NCBI RefSeq assembly: GCF_009727065.1
Contig: NZ_WNLP01000004.1
Location: 1-64,000 of the forward strand
Origin: Bifidobacterium canis
Lineage (GTDB): Bacteria > Actinomycetota > Actinomycetes > Actinomycetales > Bifidobacteriaceae
Length of the DNA: 64,000 nt
Reading direction: 5' to 3'
The notes under the pieces are model-generated. The model searched no databases, was not told the DNA's origin, and saw nothing but the letters and a program-made list of their open reading frames with translations. Positions 17,349-26,709 of the stretch are shown here, piece after piece. Both the position numbers and the translations under genes were made by a program. Numbering within the stretch: the first letter of the stretch is position 1; every line of letters begins with the position of its first letter.

Positions 17349-20012
17349 TTGCGTGCTTTCAGCGTGACTCGCGGTGGAATTCGAGGAAGCGTTGCCCTTT
17401 GACTCACGCTCTTTTGTGCTCTGTGGTTTGAATGCGGAGAGCATGCCGAGTGCTTCCTTGAACGTGAGCGTCGGCAAGTATGCGCGCACGATCGCGATGC
17501 CGAGATTCGCCAACAGCGCGGAATCCTGATAGCAGATATACACCGGGCGTTCAAGAGGCTGGAACTTCTTCTTGAAATTGTAGAGTGACTTGAACCCATA
17601 CGCCGGTTCCAGCAGATTCGCCACCAATGCGAGCGAATGCTGCAGCATCGTCGTGCCATCGATGTTCGACGTATCGTCGGATTTGGCATCGGTGTAGTTC
17701 TGCAAACCGGTCAACGGTGCGGCAGACAAACTGACGAACTGCACTTGATCATCGGGATTCTCAACGCCTTGATCGTGCATACGTTGCGCCATACGCGCGA
17801 TCAGGAACTCCATGATGCCGTTGTAACTGCCGCTGCGGTAGCGCATGAAATCAAGCGTCCAGCCGATCACACGCCCATTGTTCCACGTCGGCAACCAGCT
17901 GGTGACCGCCTGCACGACGCCGTTCGAGTCGATCGCATACAGCACTTGCACACGCGGATCCTTGAGCTCCTCCACGCCACCGAGCGTGAACTTCATCTCA
18001 GGCAACGCCTTGCCCTGCGACCACTGCTCCGAAATCTCCTCGATCTGCACCTGCACGTCACGCGGAGCATCATTGAATGTGCACATATGATCGGTGATAC
18101 CCTCACGTTTCGCCTTATTGATGGCCGTGCGAATATCCTGCCACTTCTTGCCGGTCGTCTTCCAAGCCTGCGGGTCGATGAGCATCTCATCGCCCACCAT
18201 GATCGAATGCCAGCCGAGACGCTCCAAATGATCCTTGCCCTCCTCATGAACGGCATAGAACACCGGCGACCACGAATGATCCAAGCAATATCTCGAGAAC
18301 TCATCCATATCGCTATCCCATTCCTCCGGATCACCGAACGGGCCGGTGGTGGTCAAGGCAATGCCATTGAGCACACGATACGCAACGGCGGAACGGCCTG
18401 TGGCGGAGAGCCAATACTCATTGCCCTCCCACGTCGTCATGAAACTCATCGATTCCCCGCCGTCTTCCGCCAACCGTTCGGCACGATCATGCGCCTGCTT
18501 GTCGTAGTCAACGGTGGCGTTCAACCAAGCGAACGACACGATCACCAGCACAAGCCAGAACACGATGCCCACACCCTGCAACACGAGCGAGGCGAGTGGA
18601 GTGGTGGCGATGAACGACACCTTCGAGTGCGTCAGGTAACCGATAGGCAGGAATTGCGCCAGCCAATCACGGAACACCATGCCGACAGTCGGCTGCGGGT
18701 TGAAATCCTGCGGGCGCAGGCACGCGAACAACAGGTAGATGGCCGAGCACGCCACGAAACTGCCGACGATCGCAGCGATGCAACGCTTGAGAATACGCGG
18801 TTTCGTGCGCATGGAGAAGTGCGGAAGTTCTATCGCCACGGCAATCGCGTACAGCAGCGGAATAAGCGCGTTCGCCAGTGTGATCTTCGAAATCACCGGC
18901 ACCAGTAACCGCGAATTCCACGTGTATGGCATCAGATAATAGATAACTGCGAAGAACGCGCTCGCCGTGTAGAAAATAATGCTGCACACCGCCGCAGTGC
19001 GACGTCCCAAATACATGCCCCAAGCCAAAGCGAGCATCACCAGCAACGGAAGCACCGATCTGACGATATCGCCCGGCATGCTCGCGCGCAGCAACGCGTA
19101 TTGCGCACCGCAACCCTCCAGCATCTGCCCGTGCATGCAAGCCGCGAGCATGCCGGAATCCACGGACTTAGGGCTGAGCACCAAAGCCATCGACACGAGC
19201 GGGCCGGCATGGGAGCGAGAAGTGGTCGCCACAATCGGCCCCAACGCCAACACCACGCCGATTGCGCCGAAAATACGACGAATCTCCTGCGTCGAACTAT
19301 ATTGCCAATGCCACTGCTCGGTCTCAACGGGTGGACCTGCGATCAGGCGACCGATAATCTGACCGAGAATAGCGGCGAACAGCAAGCAGTAGTCGCCGGG
19401 ATTACCGCCATAGAGCACCACCACGAGAATCGCGGTGTACCCAATGATGCGAATGCGCCTGCGCCACAGCTGGTATGAGAACGCGGTCGCGGCCATCAGT
19501 GCGCCGATCACCAACACAACGGGGGAGAGCGTGAAATTGAGGTGGAACACTTCCTTGCGCTCGCCGAGCAGCACGCTCATGCCCTCGCAAATCAGCAAGC
19601 CGACCACAGTGCCGCCGACCGCACTGCCCAAACTCACCAACGTGGTGCGAGCCTTGCCCAGGTACGGCTCAGCCAAGCAGAGCACGAGAAGAATCAGCAG
19701 GGAATCGACTATGAGCTGGAATACCGAGCGAGTCAGGAACAACGATGCGAGCAATGGCACGAAGTTGAACTCATGCAGGCTCGTAGTGAGCGCATGGTGC
19801 GGCATCGCCTTATGCTCGACGCCATATGCCACCCACCAGCACAGATTGATGACGATGAATCCCAGAGTCACCGTGAGCGCGAAACTCTGTTCATGCGCCC
19901 ACCGGTGCAGATCCGCCAGCAACTGTGCGCTTGCGGACTGCGATTGGTATTGTTGTGCAATCTTCGACGACGCCGCCGGTTTGTGCGGCGGTGTGGAATC
20001 GTTCGCGGTCAT
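17337..20012 (-). CDS. MprF-like membrane protein with DUF2156 (phosphatidylglycerol lysyltransferase-type) domain
   Basis: This 891-residue protein has an N-terminal membrane part (about 35-490, many hydrophobic helices; the first five or six look rhomboid-like) and a C-terminal soluble DUF2156 domain (about 520-830) with VFYAVHEEGKDHLERLGWHS, LIDPQAWKTTGKKWQDIRTA and MEFLIARMAQRM. The soluble domain is the GNAT-like catalytic unit of MprF, which adds lysine or alanine to phosphatidylglycerol and makes the surface less negative. The native substrate is unproven. The start overlaps the stop of the esterase gene by 4 nt (ATGA), so both form one operon. Confidence 0.78.
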   Translation of the reverse strand: MTANDSTPPHKPAASSKIAQQYQSQSASAQLLADLHRWAHEQSFALTVTLGFIVINLCWWVAYGVEHKAMPHHALTTSLHEFNFVPLLASLFLTRSVFQLIVDSLLILLVLCLAEPYLGKARTTLVSLGSAVGGTVVGLLICEGMSVLLGERKEVFHLNFTLSPVVLVIGALMAATAFSYQLWRRRIRIIGYTAILVVVLYGGNPGDYCLLFAAILGQIIGRLIAGPPVETEQWHWQYSSTQEIRRIFGAIGVVLALGPIVATTSRSHAGPLVSMALVLSPKSVDSGMLAACMHGQMLEGCGAQYALLRASMPGDIVRSVLPLLVMLALAWGMYLGRRTAAVCSIIFYTASAFFAVIYYLMPYTWNSRLLVPVISKITLANALIPLLYAIAVAIELPHFSMRTKPRILKRCIAAIVGSFVACSAIYLLFACLRPQDFNPQPTVGMVFRDWLAQFLPIGYLTHSKVSFIATTPLASLVLQGVGIVFWLVLVIVSFAWLNATVDYDKQAHDRAERLAEDGGESMSFMTTWEGNEYWLSATGRSAVAYRVLNGIALTTTGPFGDPEEWDSDMDEFSRYCLDHSWSPVFYAVHEEGKDHLERLGWHSIMVGDEMLIDPQAWKTTGKKWQDIRTAINKAKREGITDHMCTFNDAPRDVQVQIEEISEQWSQGKALPEMKFTLGGVEELKDPRVQVLYAIDSNGVVQAVTSWLPTWNNGRVIGWTLDFMRYRSGSYNGIMEFLIARMAQRMHDQGVENPDDQVQFVSLSAAPLTGLQNYTDAKSDDTSNIDGTTMLQHSLALVANLLEPAYGFKSLYNFKKKFQPLERPVYICYQDSALLANLGIAIVRAYLPTLTFKEALGMLSAFKPQSTKERESKGNASSNSTASHAESTQSGI

Positions 20013-21364
20013 GCTAGTTCCCTTATCTTTGAATCAGTCGGAAAATCAACGTTCGCATTGCCGAGTCCCATGCGCTCGCACAAATATGGCAACGCCACTT
20101 TGAACACCGCGTTGACGGCATGCCAGTCATGCCCCCAGTTCTTCACGGTGAAGCGGAACACCGTCCACCCGTTCTTTTCGGCGGTGTCTCCTATCTTCTT
20201 GATGTTGCTCACGGACTCGGCATCTCGCTCACCGGCGCCGAGAATCATCAGCTGATGCGAAGGCGCGTTGTTCACGATGGCATTGCGCGGCACCTGACGT
20301 TCGTAAGCGCTTTTGCTGCCATTGAAATACTCCTTGACCATGTGGTCTACGCTGCCGTCGGTCGGAGCGATCTCACCATCCACGGCAAGCACGTTGCCAT
20401 AGATGTTCGGGTGATTCGGCGCGAGCTGCGTGGAGCAGGTGCCTCCCTGCGAGAATCCGCCGATGGTCCATTCGTCGGCCTGTGTGCTCACAGGAAGATT
20501 CTCTGTGATCCAGTCGGGCACATCCTGCGTCAAATAGGTTTCGGCGTTGCCCCACTTCGTCGTATTCGCACACAGGCTGTTGCGCGTGGCCTCCGTGTTC
20601 TGATCGGGGGAGACGACGATGGGTGCGAGCCCATGATGCTTGTTCGCGAATTCGGCGAGAATCTTCACTGTGTCGCTGGCCGTGAAGAAGCGCGTGGGGC
20701 TTCCCGGTTGGCCGGCGAGCATCACCATAACCGGCAGACGTGGCGGGTGCTTGGCGAAAGCGGCAGGCGGCAGCCACACCAACGCCTCGCGTGCCTGGAA
20801 GCCAGACGCGGTGTTCGGAATATCGACGTGCACGAGCTTGCCTGACTTCGGAATGTTCGAAGTGTTCCTGCTCTTGACTTTCACCTGCTCGTTCCAATCC
20901 TTCACGCTGATCGTGTTCAATGAAAGATTGAGCGTCGAAATATGCGGGTAGGGGGAGTAATCGAACAGACTGCCAACGGTCTGGTATTCGCCGTAGATGG
21001 CGTTGACGCGCATCGTCGTGGCGAGCAGAGCCAGCGGAATCAACACTATGGCGACCACTCTGCGCCATGTATGCGTCATGACGGCGGCACTGATGGCGAA
21101 CCCGAGCAAAGCGAATCCTGCGGCAACGGCGAAGATGACGGGCCAGCCGAGCGAAACGCCGAATACGACGAACACGTTCGACACGAGCCATGTGGCCAGC
21201 AATCCGAGTGCTCCGGAGAGCAAACCGATGCCGATCTGCAATCCCGCCCGTTTCAACGACTTGCGCTGTGCAACCAATAGCACGACCATTGCGATGGCGA
21301 CCAACGCCCATATGGTTGCGGGAAGCCACCCCTCAATGATGTCTATCGAATAGAACCAGCCCAT
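20009..21364 (-). CDS. Membrane-anchored alpha/beta-hydrolase, esterase/antigen-85-like
   Basis: The 451-residue product starts with about four membrane helices (1-130) followed by an extracytoplasmic alpha/beta-hydrolase domain with LPVMVMLAGQPGSPTRFF and the nucleophile elbow IGGFSQGGTCSTQL. It ends with NWGHDWHAVNAVFK, which would supply the catalytic His. The fold resembles esterase D and mycobacterial antigen 85 proteins, but bifidobacteria lack mycolic acids, so another acyl ester is likely. MGWFYSIDIIEG (start 21364) is chosen because an AGAGAGG lies upstream and a longer N-terminal extension looks random. It is followed by and coupled to the MprF-like gene. Confidence 0.75.
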   Translation of the reverse strand: MGWFYSIDIIEGWLPATIWALVAIAMVVLLVAQRKSLKRAGLQIGIGLLSGALGLLATWLVSNVFVVFGVSLGWPVIFAVAAGFALLGFAISAAVMTHTWRRVVAIVLIPLALLATTMRVNAIYGEYQTVGSLFDYSPYPHISTLNLSLNTISVKDWNEQVKVKSRNTSNIPKSGKLVHVDIPNTASGFQAREALVWLPPAAFAKHPPRLPVMVMLAGQPGSPTRFFTASDTVKILAEFANKHHGLAPIVVSPDQNTEATRNSLCANTTKWGNAETYLTQDVPDWITENLPVSTQADEWTIGGFSQGGTCSTQLAPNHPNIYGNVLAVDGEIAPTDGSVDHMVKEYFNGSKSAYERQVPRNAIVNNAPSHQLMILGAGERDAESVSNIKKIGDTAEKNGWTVFRFTVKNWGHDWHAVNAVFKVALPYLCERMGLGNANVDFPTDSKIRELA

Positions 21365-21721
21365 ACGTACGCCATGCGTCCTCTCTTTGGTCTGCCATGT
21401 ACCTTCCCCTACCTTAGTGAGGGTGAAGTTGCGTGCACTAGGATTCTTTAATGCGCTGAAAAGTTGTAAGCAGCCCGTTCGAAGAACCTTGAAAACAGCG
21501 GGAATCCGTGTTGAAATTACTTGTCTGCGTATCTGGCGATACCTCAACTGGGGTTCAGCTGCCGCGCTTTTTCCTCAAGGTTGAATACCATGCCCGCTTT
21601 TGCGAAGACGAGATGTTTCTGTTACAACGAATATGTCGGCAGAATATCGGGTTCAGTGATCGACAGCTCAGTTCGTGATGTTATGCCGTCAATTATTCAC
21701 AGGCGTTCAAAGGAGAACACC
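21365..21721. other. Intergenic region between divergent genes
   Basis: Divergent promoters for the esterase operon and the nucleoside hydrolase must lie here. I see no convincing gene, strong hairpin, riboswitch or repeat. Short ORFs reading into it lack ribosome sites and family likeness. Confidence 0.4.
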
Positions 21722-22663
21722 ATGACGAAGAAAATCATTCTCGATTGCGATCCAGGCCATGATGATGCAGTGGCTATTTTGCTGGCGCTTGGCAATCCGA
21801 CCATCGACTTGCTTGGCGTGACCACAGTGGGCGGCAACCAAAGTCTTGAGAAAGTCACATACAATGCTCGTGCAGTGCTCGAAAAAGCTGGCGCCACCGA
21901 CGTTCCAGTGCATGCGGGATGCGGACGTCCGCTCATCCGCGAACCGGAAGCAGCTGCCAGCATCCACGGTGAGAGCGGTCTGGACGGCGTGGAACTGCCA
22001 GTGCCATCGCGTCCGCTTGACCCGGGGCACGCGGTGAACTGGATCATCGACACGATCATGAACAATCCACCGGAGACGATCACACTGGTGCCGACCGGCC
22101 CATTGACGAATATCGCGTTGGCCGCACGACTCGAACCGCGCATCGTGGATCGCGTCAAAGAAGTGGTGCTGATGGGCGGCGGCTACCATGTGGGCAATTG
22201 GAGCGCAGTGGCGGAATTCAACATCAAAGTTGATCCGGAAGCCGCACACATCGTGTTCAACGAGGCATGGCCACTCACCATGGTGGGCTTGGATCTGACC
22301 CACCAAGCGCTATGCACGCCGGCCGTGCAACGTCAGGTGGAGGGAGTCGGCACCGATCTGGCCATGTTCGTCAGCGGCCTGATGGACTTCTTCCGCAAGT
22401 CGTATCAGGAGAATCAAGACTTCGTGGATCCGCCGGTGCATGATCCATGCACGGTGGCTTATTTGATCGATCCGACGGTCATCACCACACGTCGTTGCCC
22501 GTTGGACGTTGAAATCCACGGTGATCTGACACTTGGCATGACGGTGGCGGATCTTCGAGGCCCAGAGCCGGCGCCAGAGGAATGCCATACGCAAGTCGCA
22601 GTCAAACTCGACCACAAGAAGTTCTGGGACCTCATCGTAGACGCCCTGCAACGTTTGGGCTGA
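21722..22663 (+). CDS. Ribonucleoside hydrolase (IunH/Rih family)
   Basis: This 313-residue enzyme splits nucleosides into base and ribose for salvage. It has the calcium-binding N-terminal motif LDCDPGHDDAVAILLALGNP, a VTTVGGNQ segment, the ITLVPTGPLTNIALAARLEP and VVLMGGGYHVGN segments, and a C-terminal DPPVHDPCTVAYLIDP with a metal Asp and catalytic-region His. Length is typical. AAGGAGA precedes the ATG closely. It is followed 27 nt later by an MFS transporter, which suggests an uptake-and-cleavage unit. Preference for purine or pyrimidine nucleosides cannot be read from sequence. Confidence 0.9.
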   Translation: MTKKIILDCDPGHDDAVAILLALGNPTIDLLGVTTVGGNQSLEKVTYNARAVLEKAGATDVPVHAGCGRPLIREPEAAASIHGESGLDGVELPVPSRPLDPGHAVNWIIDTIMNNPPETITLVPTGPLTNIALAARLEPRIVDRVKEVVLMGGGYHVGNWSAVAEFNIKVDPEAAHIVFNEAWPLTMVGLDLTHQALCTPAVQRQVEGVGTDLAMFVSGLMDFFRKSYQENQDFVDPPVHDPCTVAYLIDPTVITTRRCPLDVEIHGDLTLGMTVADLRGPEPAPEECHTQVAVKLDHKKFWDLIVDALQRLG

Positions 22664-22690
22664 CCGAAAGAGAAGAAGCAAGGGAATCAG

Positions 22691-24121
22691 GTGATTCATA
22701 TGACCGCGAATACCTCCACAGTGCCACGTGGCACTGCTCCGGAACAAAAGAAAAGCTCGATCGTCGCCTTGATGGTGGCATTGATGGCCGCCATCTTCGC
22801 GTTCCAGCTCAACGCCTCAATGCTTTCGCCGGCATTGACCACAATGGCTCGCGAACTCAACACAACCGATGCTCAAATCGGGTTGACGCAAACGGTGTTT
22901 TTCACCGCATGCGCCGTGTTCTCGCTGTTCCTGCCACGACTCGGTGATCTCGCAGGACGCAAGAAGGTGCTGCTCGGCATGCTCACGCTGACGGCTGTCG
23001 GCTGCGTGCTATCTGCATTGGCCGTCAATGTGCCGATGCTGATGATCGGCCGTGTGGTGCAGGGCGTCGCCGGCCCGATCGTACCGATGACATTGCTGAT
23101 GTTGCATGCCCGCGTCACCGACGACGCACAGTATGCGAAACTGATGGCGATTCTGACCTCCGTCAATGGCGGCATCGGCGGCGTCGACGCGTTGCTCGGC
23201 GGTTGGCTTGCCGGTCACTTCGGCTTCCGTTCCATTTTCTGGGTGATGGTCGGCGTATGCGTACTGGCCATTGTGCTGGTGGCATGCTTCAGCGAGAACT
23301 CGACCGCAGAGGAAACCCCGAAGATGGATTGGCTCGGCGTCATTCTGCTCTCCGTCGCCTTCCTTGCCGCGTATCTGGCCATCAACGAGATTCAGAAGCT
23401 CGCAGACGCGAATTGGTGGCTCGTGGTTGTAGAACTGATCGTTGCCGCAGTGCTGTTCGTGGCGTTCTGGAATGTTGAGAAGCATAAGAAAGACCCGATG
23501 GTGGCCACCAAGTATCTCAAGCAGCGTCGCACGTGGGGCTTGCTGCTCACCACTTTGCTGACGATGACGGGCGTGTTCGCCATCATGAACGGCATCATCC
23601 CTGCCCTTGGGCAGGATACTGAAGCCGGTGCCGGCATTGCCACCGATGTCGTCTCGTTCTTCACGCTGACGCCATATGCCTTGGTCGGTTTGGTGTTCGG
23701 ACCTGTGGCGGGCGTGCTCGCATCTAAATTCGGTTACCGCATGGTATTGCGCGGCGGTTTGCTCGTCACGGCTGTGAGCATGCTGTTCGGCGTATTCGTG
23801 TGCAAGGTGCCGAATATGTGGGATCTCATCGTATTCTCGCTCCTTGTGGGCGTCTCGTATGCAGGCACGGCGAACATCATGCTCAACGGCTTGGGCATCG
23901 TGCTTTCTCCGCAAGACAACCCCGGTTACCTACCTGGTTTGAACGCTGGCGCGTTCAACTTGGGCGCAGGATTGAGCTATGCGGTGCTGTATGCAGTGCA
24001 GAAGGCATTCACGCAGAGTGCCGGTGCGACGTCGGGCTATATGATGTCAATGGTCGGCGGCATCATACTCGTCGCGCTCGCGTTCGCCTGCTCGTTCCTC
24101 ATTCCGAAACCAGAGGAGTGA
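22691..24121 (+). CDS. Major facilitator superfamily transporter
   Basis: The 476-residue polytopic protein has about 12-14 membrane helices and the MFS loop motif LPRLGDLAGRKKVLL between helices 2 and 3. The helix arrangement resembles drug:H+ antiporter-like (DHA2) transporters. The start is GTG 22691 with AAGGG six nt upstream, or ATG 22700, three codons later. Its tight linkage to the nucleoside hydrolase suggests export or uptake of nucleosides or related compounds; this is inference. A strong bidirectional terminator follows. Confidence 0.85.
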   Translation: MIHMTANTSTVPRGTAPEQKKSSIVALMVALMAAIFAFQLNASMLSPALTTMARELNTTDAQIGLTQTVFFTACAVFSLFLPRLGDLAGRKKVLLGMLTLTAVGCVLSALAVNVPMLMIGRVVQGVAGPIVPMTLLMLHARVTDDAQYAKLMAILTSVNGGIGGVDALLGGWLAGHFGFRSIFWVMVGVCVLAIVLVACFSENSTAEETPKMDWLGVILLSVAFLAAYLAINEIQKLADANWWLVVVELIVAAVLFVAFWNVEKHKKDPMVATKYLKQRRTWGLLLTTLLTMTGVFAIMNGIIPALGQDTEAGAGIATDVVSFFTLTPYALVGLVFGPVAGVLASKFGYRMVLRGGLLVTAVSMLFGVFVCKVPNMWDLIVFSLLVGVSYAGTANIMLNGLGIVLSPQDNPGYLPGLNAGAFNLGAGLSYAVLYAVQKAFTQSAGATSGYMMSMVGGIILVALAFACSFLIPKPEE

Positions 24122-24167
24122 GTCGATCCGATGATTTCCTGAGTTAACAGTTTGATATAGGAGATAG

Positions 24168-24219
24168 AGATATATGAGTGTGGGCCACCCAAATGGGTGG
24201 AGCCCACACTCATATATCT
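24168..24219. terminator. Long bidirectional hairpin between the MFS gene and purD
   Basis: AGATATATGAGTGTGGGC pairs with its complement around an inner CCACCC/GGGTGG stem and AAAT loop. It sits between convergent genes and should end transcription from both sides. No long T run follows. Confidence 0.8.
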
Positions 24220-24241
24220 GCTTAGTAGTTGGCAGAATGTG

Positions 24242-25504
24242 TCAGGCGTTGAGAGCCTTCGCACCGATGTCGTGGCGGTAGAACATGCCGGTGGTGTCGG
24301 CGGCATCGAGAATGCCATACACCTTCTGCTGGGCGGCAGGAATGTCTGCGGCGCTCACTTCGAGCAGCAGCACGCGGCCGGAGCTGGCGACGAGATCGTC
24401 ACCATCCTTCTTCACACCTGCATAGAACACATGCGAGTCGGCATCGGTTGGGAGCACGGGAACCTTGGCGCCTTTGACCACGTTGGTCGGGTAGCCATCT
24501 GCGGCAAGCACCACGCCAAGCGTGGTGGTGTCGCTTTCCCAAGAGAATTCAGGCTCGTCGCCGTCAAGAATCGCCTGAATGCCGGCACCCAAGTCGCTCG
24601 TCAAACGCGGCAGGATCACTTCGGTTTCCGGATCCCCGAAGCGAGCATTGAATTCAATGACCTTCGGGCCATCCGCAGTGGCGATCAGACCGGCGTAGAG
24701 AATGCCGGTGAACGGCGTGCCCTCAGCGGCCATGGCTTCCACTGTCGGCTTGACGATCGTTTCGATGGCGGTGTCGATAACGTCTTGGCCGATTTGCGGA
24801 ACAGGGCTGTATGCTCCCATGCCTCCGGTATTCGGTCCTTTATCGCCATCATATGCGCGCTTGTGATCCTGTGAGATCGGCATTGGCCAGAACTTGGTGC
24901 CGCTCACGAAGCTCATCAGCGAGAACTCCTGACCTTCCAAGAAGTCTTCGATCACCACGCGAGCGCCTGCCGCGCCGAAGCGGTGATCGACGAAAATGTC
25001 TTCCAACGCGCTGACGGCGGTGCCTTCGTCCATCGCCACGGTGACGCCTTTGCCTGCTGCCAGACCATCGGCTTTGACGACGATGGGAGCACCATGCTCG
25101 TGCACATATGCGGTAGCGGAATCAAGGTCTTCGAACGTTTGGTATGAGGCCGTGGGAATGCCGTGACGTTCCATGAGTCTCTTGGCGAAATCCTTGGAGC
25201 CTTCGATCTGCGCCGCGGCCTTGTTCGGGCCGAAGGCGGGGATGCCGGCTTCATGGAAGGCGTCCACAATGCCTTCGATGAGCGGCACTTCGGGGCCGAC
25301 GAACACCCAGTCGTAGTCGTTGTTGCGCACGAAGTCGATGAGTGCGGCCTGATTGGATGGGTTGAGCGACAGCGTGCGGATGCCATCGAGTTCCATACCC
25401 GGGTTTCCGGGAGCCACGGTGACTTCTTCAACGCTCTCGCCACGGAGCAATGTGTATGCTATCGCATGCTCGCGGGCACCTGAGCCAATAACAAGAACCT
25501 TCAT
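24242..25504 (-). CDS. purD: Phosphoribosylamine-glycine ligase
   Basis: PurD (GAR synthetase) joins glycine to phosphoribosylamine with ATP. The 420-residue product starts MKVLVIGSGAREHAIAY and shows VFVGPEVPLIEGIVDAFHEA, the ATP-grasp loop VKADGLAAGKGVTVAM, and FNARFGDPETEVILPRL. Its start has a purine-rich AAGAAGAGAA upstream. purM lies 62 nt upstream on the same strand, so purF, purM and purD read in one direction, separated by spacers. Confidence 0.95.
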   Translation of the reverse strand: MKVLVIGSGAREHAIAYTLLRGESVEEVTVAPGNPGMELDGIRTLSLNPSNQAALIDFVRNNDYDWVFVGPEVPLIEGIVDAFHEAGIPAFGPNKAAAQIEGSKDFAKRLMERHGIPTASYQTFEDLDSATAYVHEHGAPIVVKADGLAAGKGVTVAMDEGTAVSALEDIFVDHRFGAAGARVVIEDFLEGQEFSLMSFVSGTKFWPMPISQDHKRAYDGDKGPNTGGMGAYSPVPQIGQDVIDTAIETIVKPTVEAMAAEGTPFTGILYAGLIATADGPKVIEFNARFGDPETEVILPRLTSDLGAGIQAILDGDEPEFSWESDTTTLGVVLAADGYPTNVVKGAKVPVLPTDADSHVFYAGVKKDGDDLVASSGRVLLLEVSAADIPAAQQKVYGILDAADTTGMFYRHDIGAKALNA

Positions 25505-25566
25505 GTATTTCTCTTCTTTTCTTGTTGGTGAATATCTGTTGGTATAAGAGTCATGCACAGCTGCTG

Positions 25567-26601
25567 TCAGGCCAGATCAACGCGATCGTTGATCTGCTCG
25601 ATCACCGTGCCGATGCGGTAGGCTTTCTCGCCAGCATGGTCAAGCAGGTTCATCGCCTCGTCCACGCGATCAGGGCGGATGGCGACGACCATGCCGATGC
25701 CCATGTTGAAGATGTTGAACATCTCCATGTGATCAACGTCGCCGGCCTTTTCGATCACATCGAAGATCGGTGGCACAGGCCAGGAGCCGAGCTGGATCGA
25801 TGCCGCGAGCCCCTCCGGGAGCATGCGTGGCACATTCTCGATGAAACCACCGCCGGTGATGTGGGCGACACCGCGTACCAGATCCGCTTCGAACAGCGGC
25901 ATGAGAGCCTTCACATAGATTTTGGTCGGGGTGAGCAGCACCTCGCCGAGCGTTTTGCCGCCAAGCTCCGGCAGCGTTGTGTCGACGGTGTAGCCAGCCT
26001 GTTCAAACAAGGCCTTGCGCACCAGGGAGAAGCCGTTGGAATGCACGCCGGTGGAGGGGAGGCCGATCAGCACATCACCGGCTTCGATGGTGGAGCCGTC
26101 GACGATCTTCGAGCGTTCCACCGCCCCGACGGTGAAGCCGGCCAGATCGTATTCATCTTCGTCATACATGCCCGGCATCTCAGCGGTTTCACCGCCGATC
26201 AATGCGGCACCGGCCTGCACGCAACCATCCGCCACGCCGGAAACAACCTGTTCAAGCACGGCGGGATCGTTTTTGCCGCATGCGATGTAGTCGAGGAAGA
26301 ACAGCGGCTGAGCGCCCTGCGCCACCACATCGTTGACGCACATGGCCACGCAGTCCACGCCGATGGTGTCGTGCTTGTTCATCATCTTCGCAATGACGAG
26401 TTTCGTGCCGACGCCATCGGTGCCTGAGATGAGCACCGGCTCCTTGTAGTTCAGCGATGCGAGGTCAAAGAGGCCTCCGAACCCGCCGATGCCGCTAACG
26501 ACGCCCGGGCGGTTCGTGCGAGCGACATGCGATTTGATGCGCTTGACAACCTCGTAGCCCGCTTCGACGCTGACTCCGGCGTTCTCATATGCTTGTGGCA
26601 T
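25567..26601 (-). CDS. purM: Phosphoribosylformylglycinamidine cyclo-ligase
   Basis: PurM (AIR synthetase) closes the imidazole ring of purines. The 344-residue product has [13 protein letters not shown] near the N-terminus, [50 protein letters not shown] and [16 protein letters not shown], all family marks. A GAGAAAGG lies before the ATG. A hairpin separates it from purF upstream, so it may have its own promoter or depend on read-through. Confidence 0.95.
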   Translation of the reverse strand: MPQAYENAGVSVEAGYEVVKRIKSHVARTNRPGVVSGIGGFGGLFDLASLNYKEPVLISGTDGVGTKLVIAKMMNKHDTIGVDCVAMCVNDVVAQGAQPLFFLDYIACGKNDPAVLEQVVSGVADGCVQAGAALIGGETAEMPGMYDEDEYDLAGFTVGAVERSKIVDGSTIEAGDVLIGLPSTGVHSNGFSLVRKALFEQAGYTVDTTLPELGGKTLGEVLLTPTKIYVKALMPLFEADLVRGVAHITGGGFIENVPRMLPEGLAASIQLGSWPVPPIFDVIEKAGDVDHMEMFNIFNMGIGMVVAIRPDRVDEAMNLLDHAGEKAYRIGTVIEQINDRVDLA

Positions 26602-26666
26602 GGTTGACCTTTCTCATTGTTGTTTTGCAAACGTGTTGTGCCGAATATGTGGATTGAGTTCAACGA

Positions 26667-26704
26667 TGAGCCCCGTCACACGTAACGACGTGTGACGGGG
26701 CTCA
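26667..26704. terminator. Perfect GC-rich hairpin between purF and purM
   Basis: TGAGCCCCGTCACACGT (26667-26683) pairs with ACGTGTGACGGGGCTCA (26688-26704) around a four-nt loop. There is no T tract, so it could be a weak terminator or an RNA-stability element between the two purine genes. Confidence 0.65.
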
Positions 26705-26709
26705 ACAAA

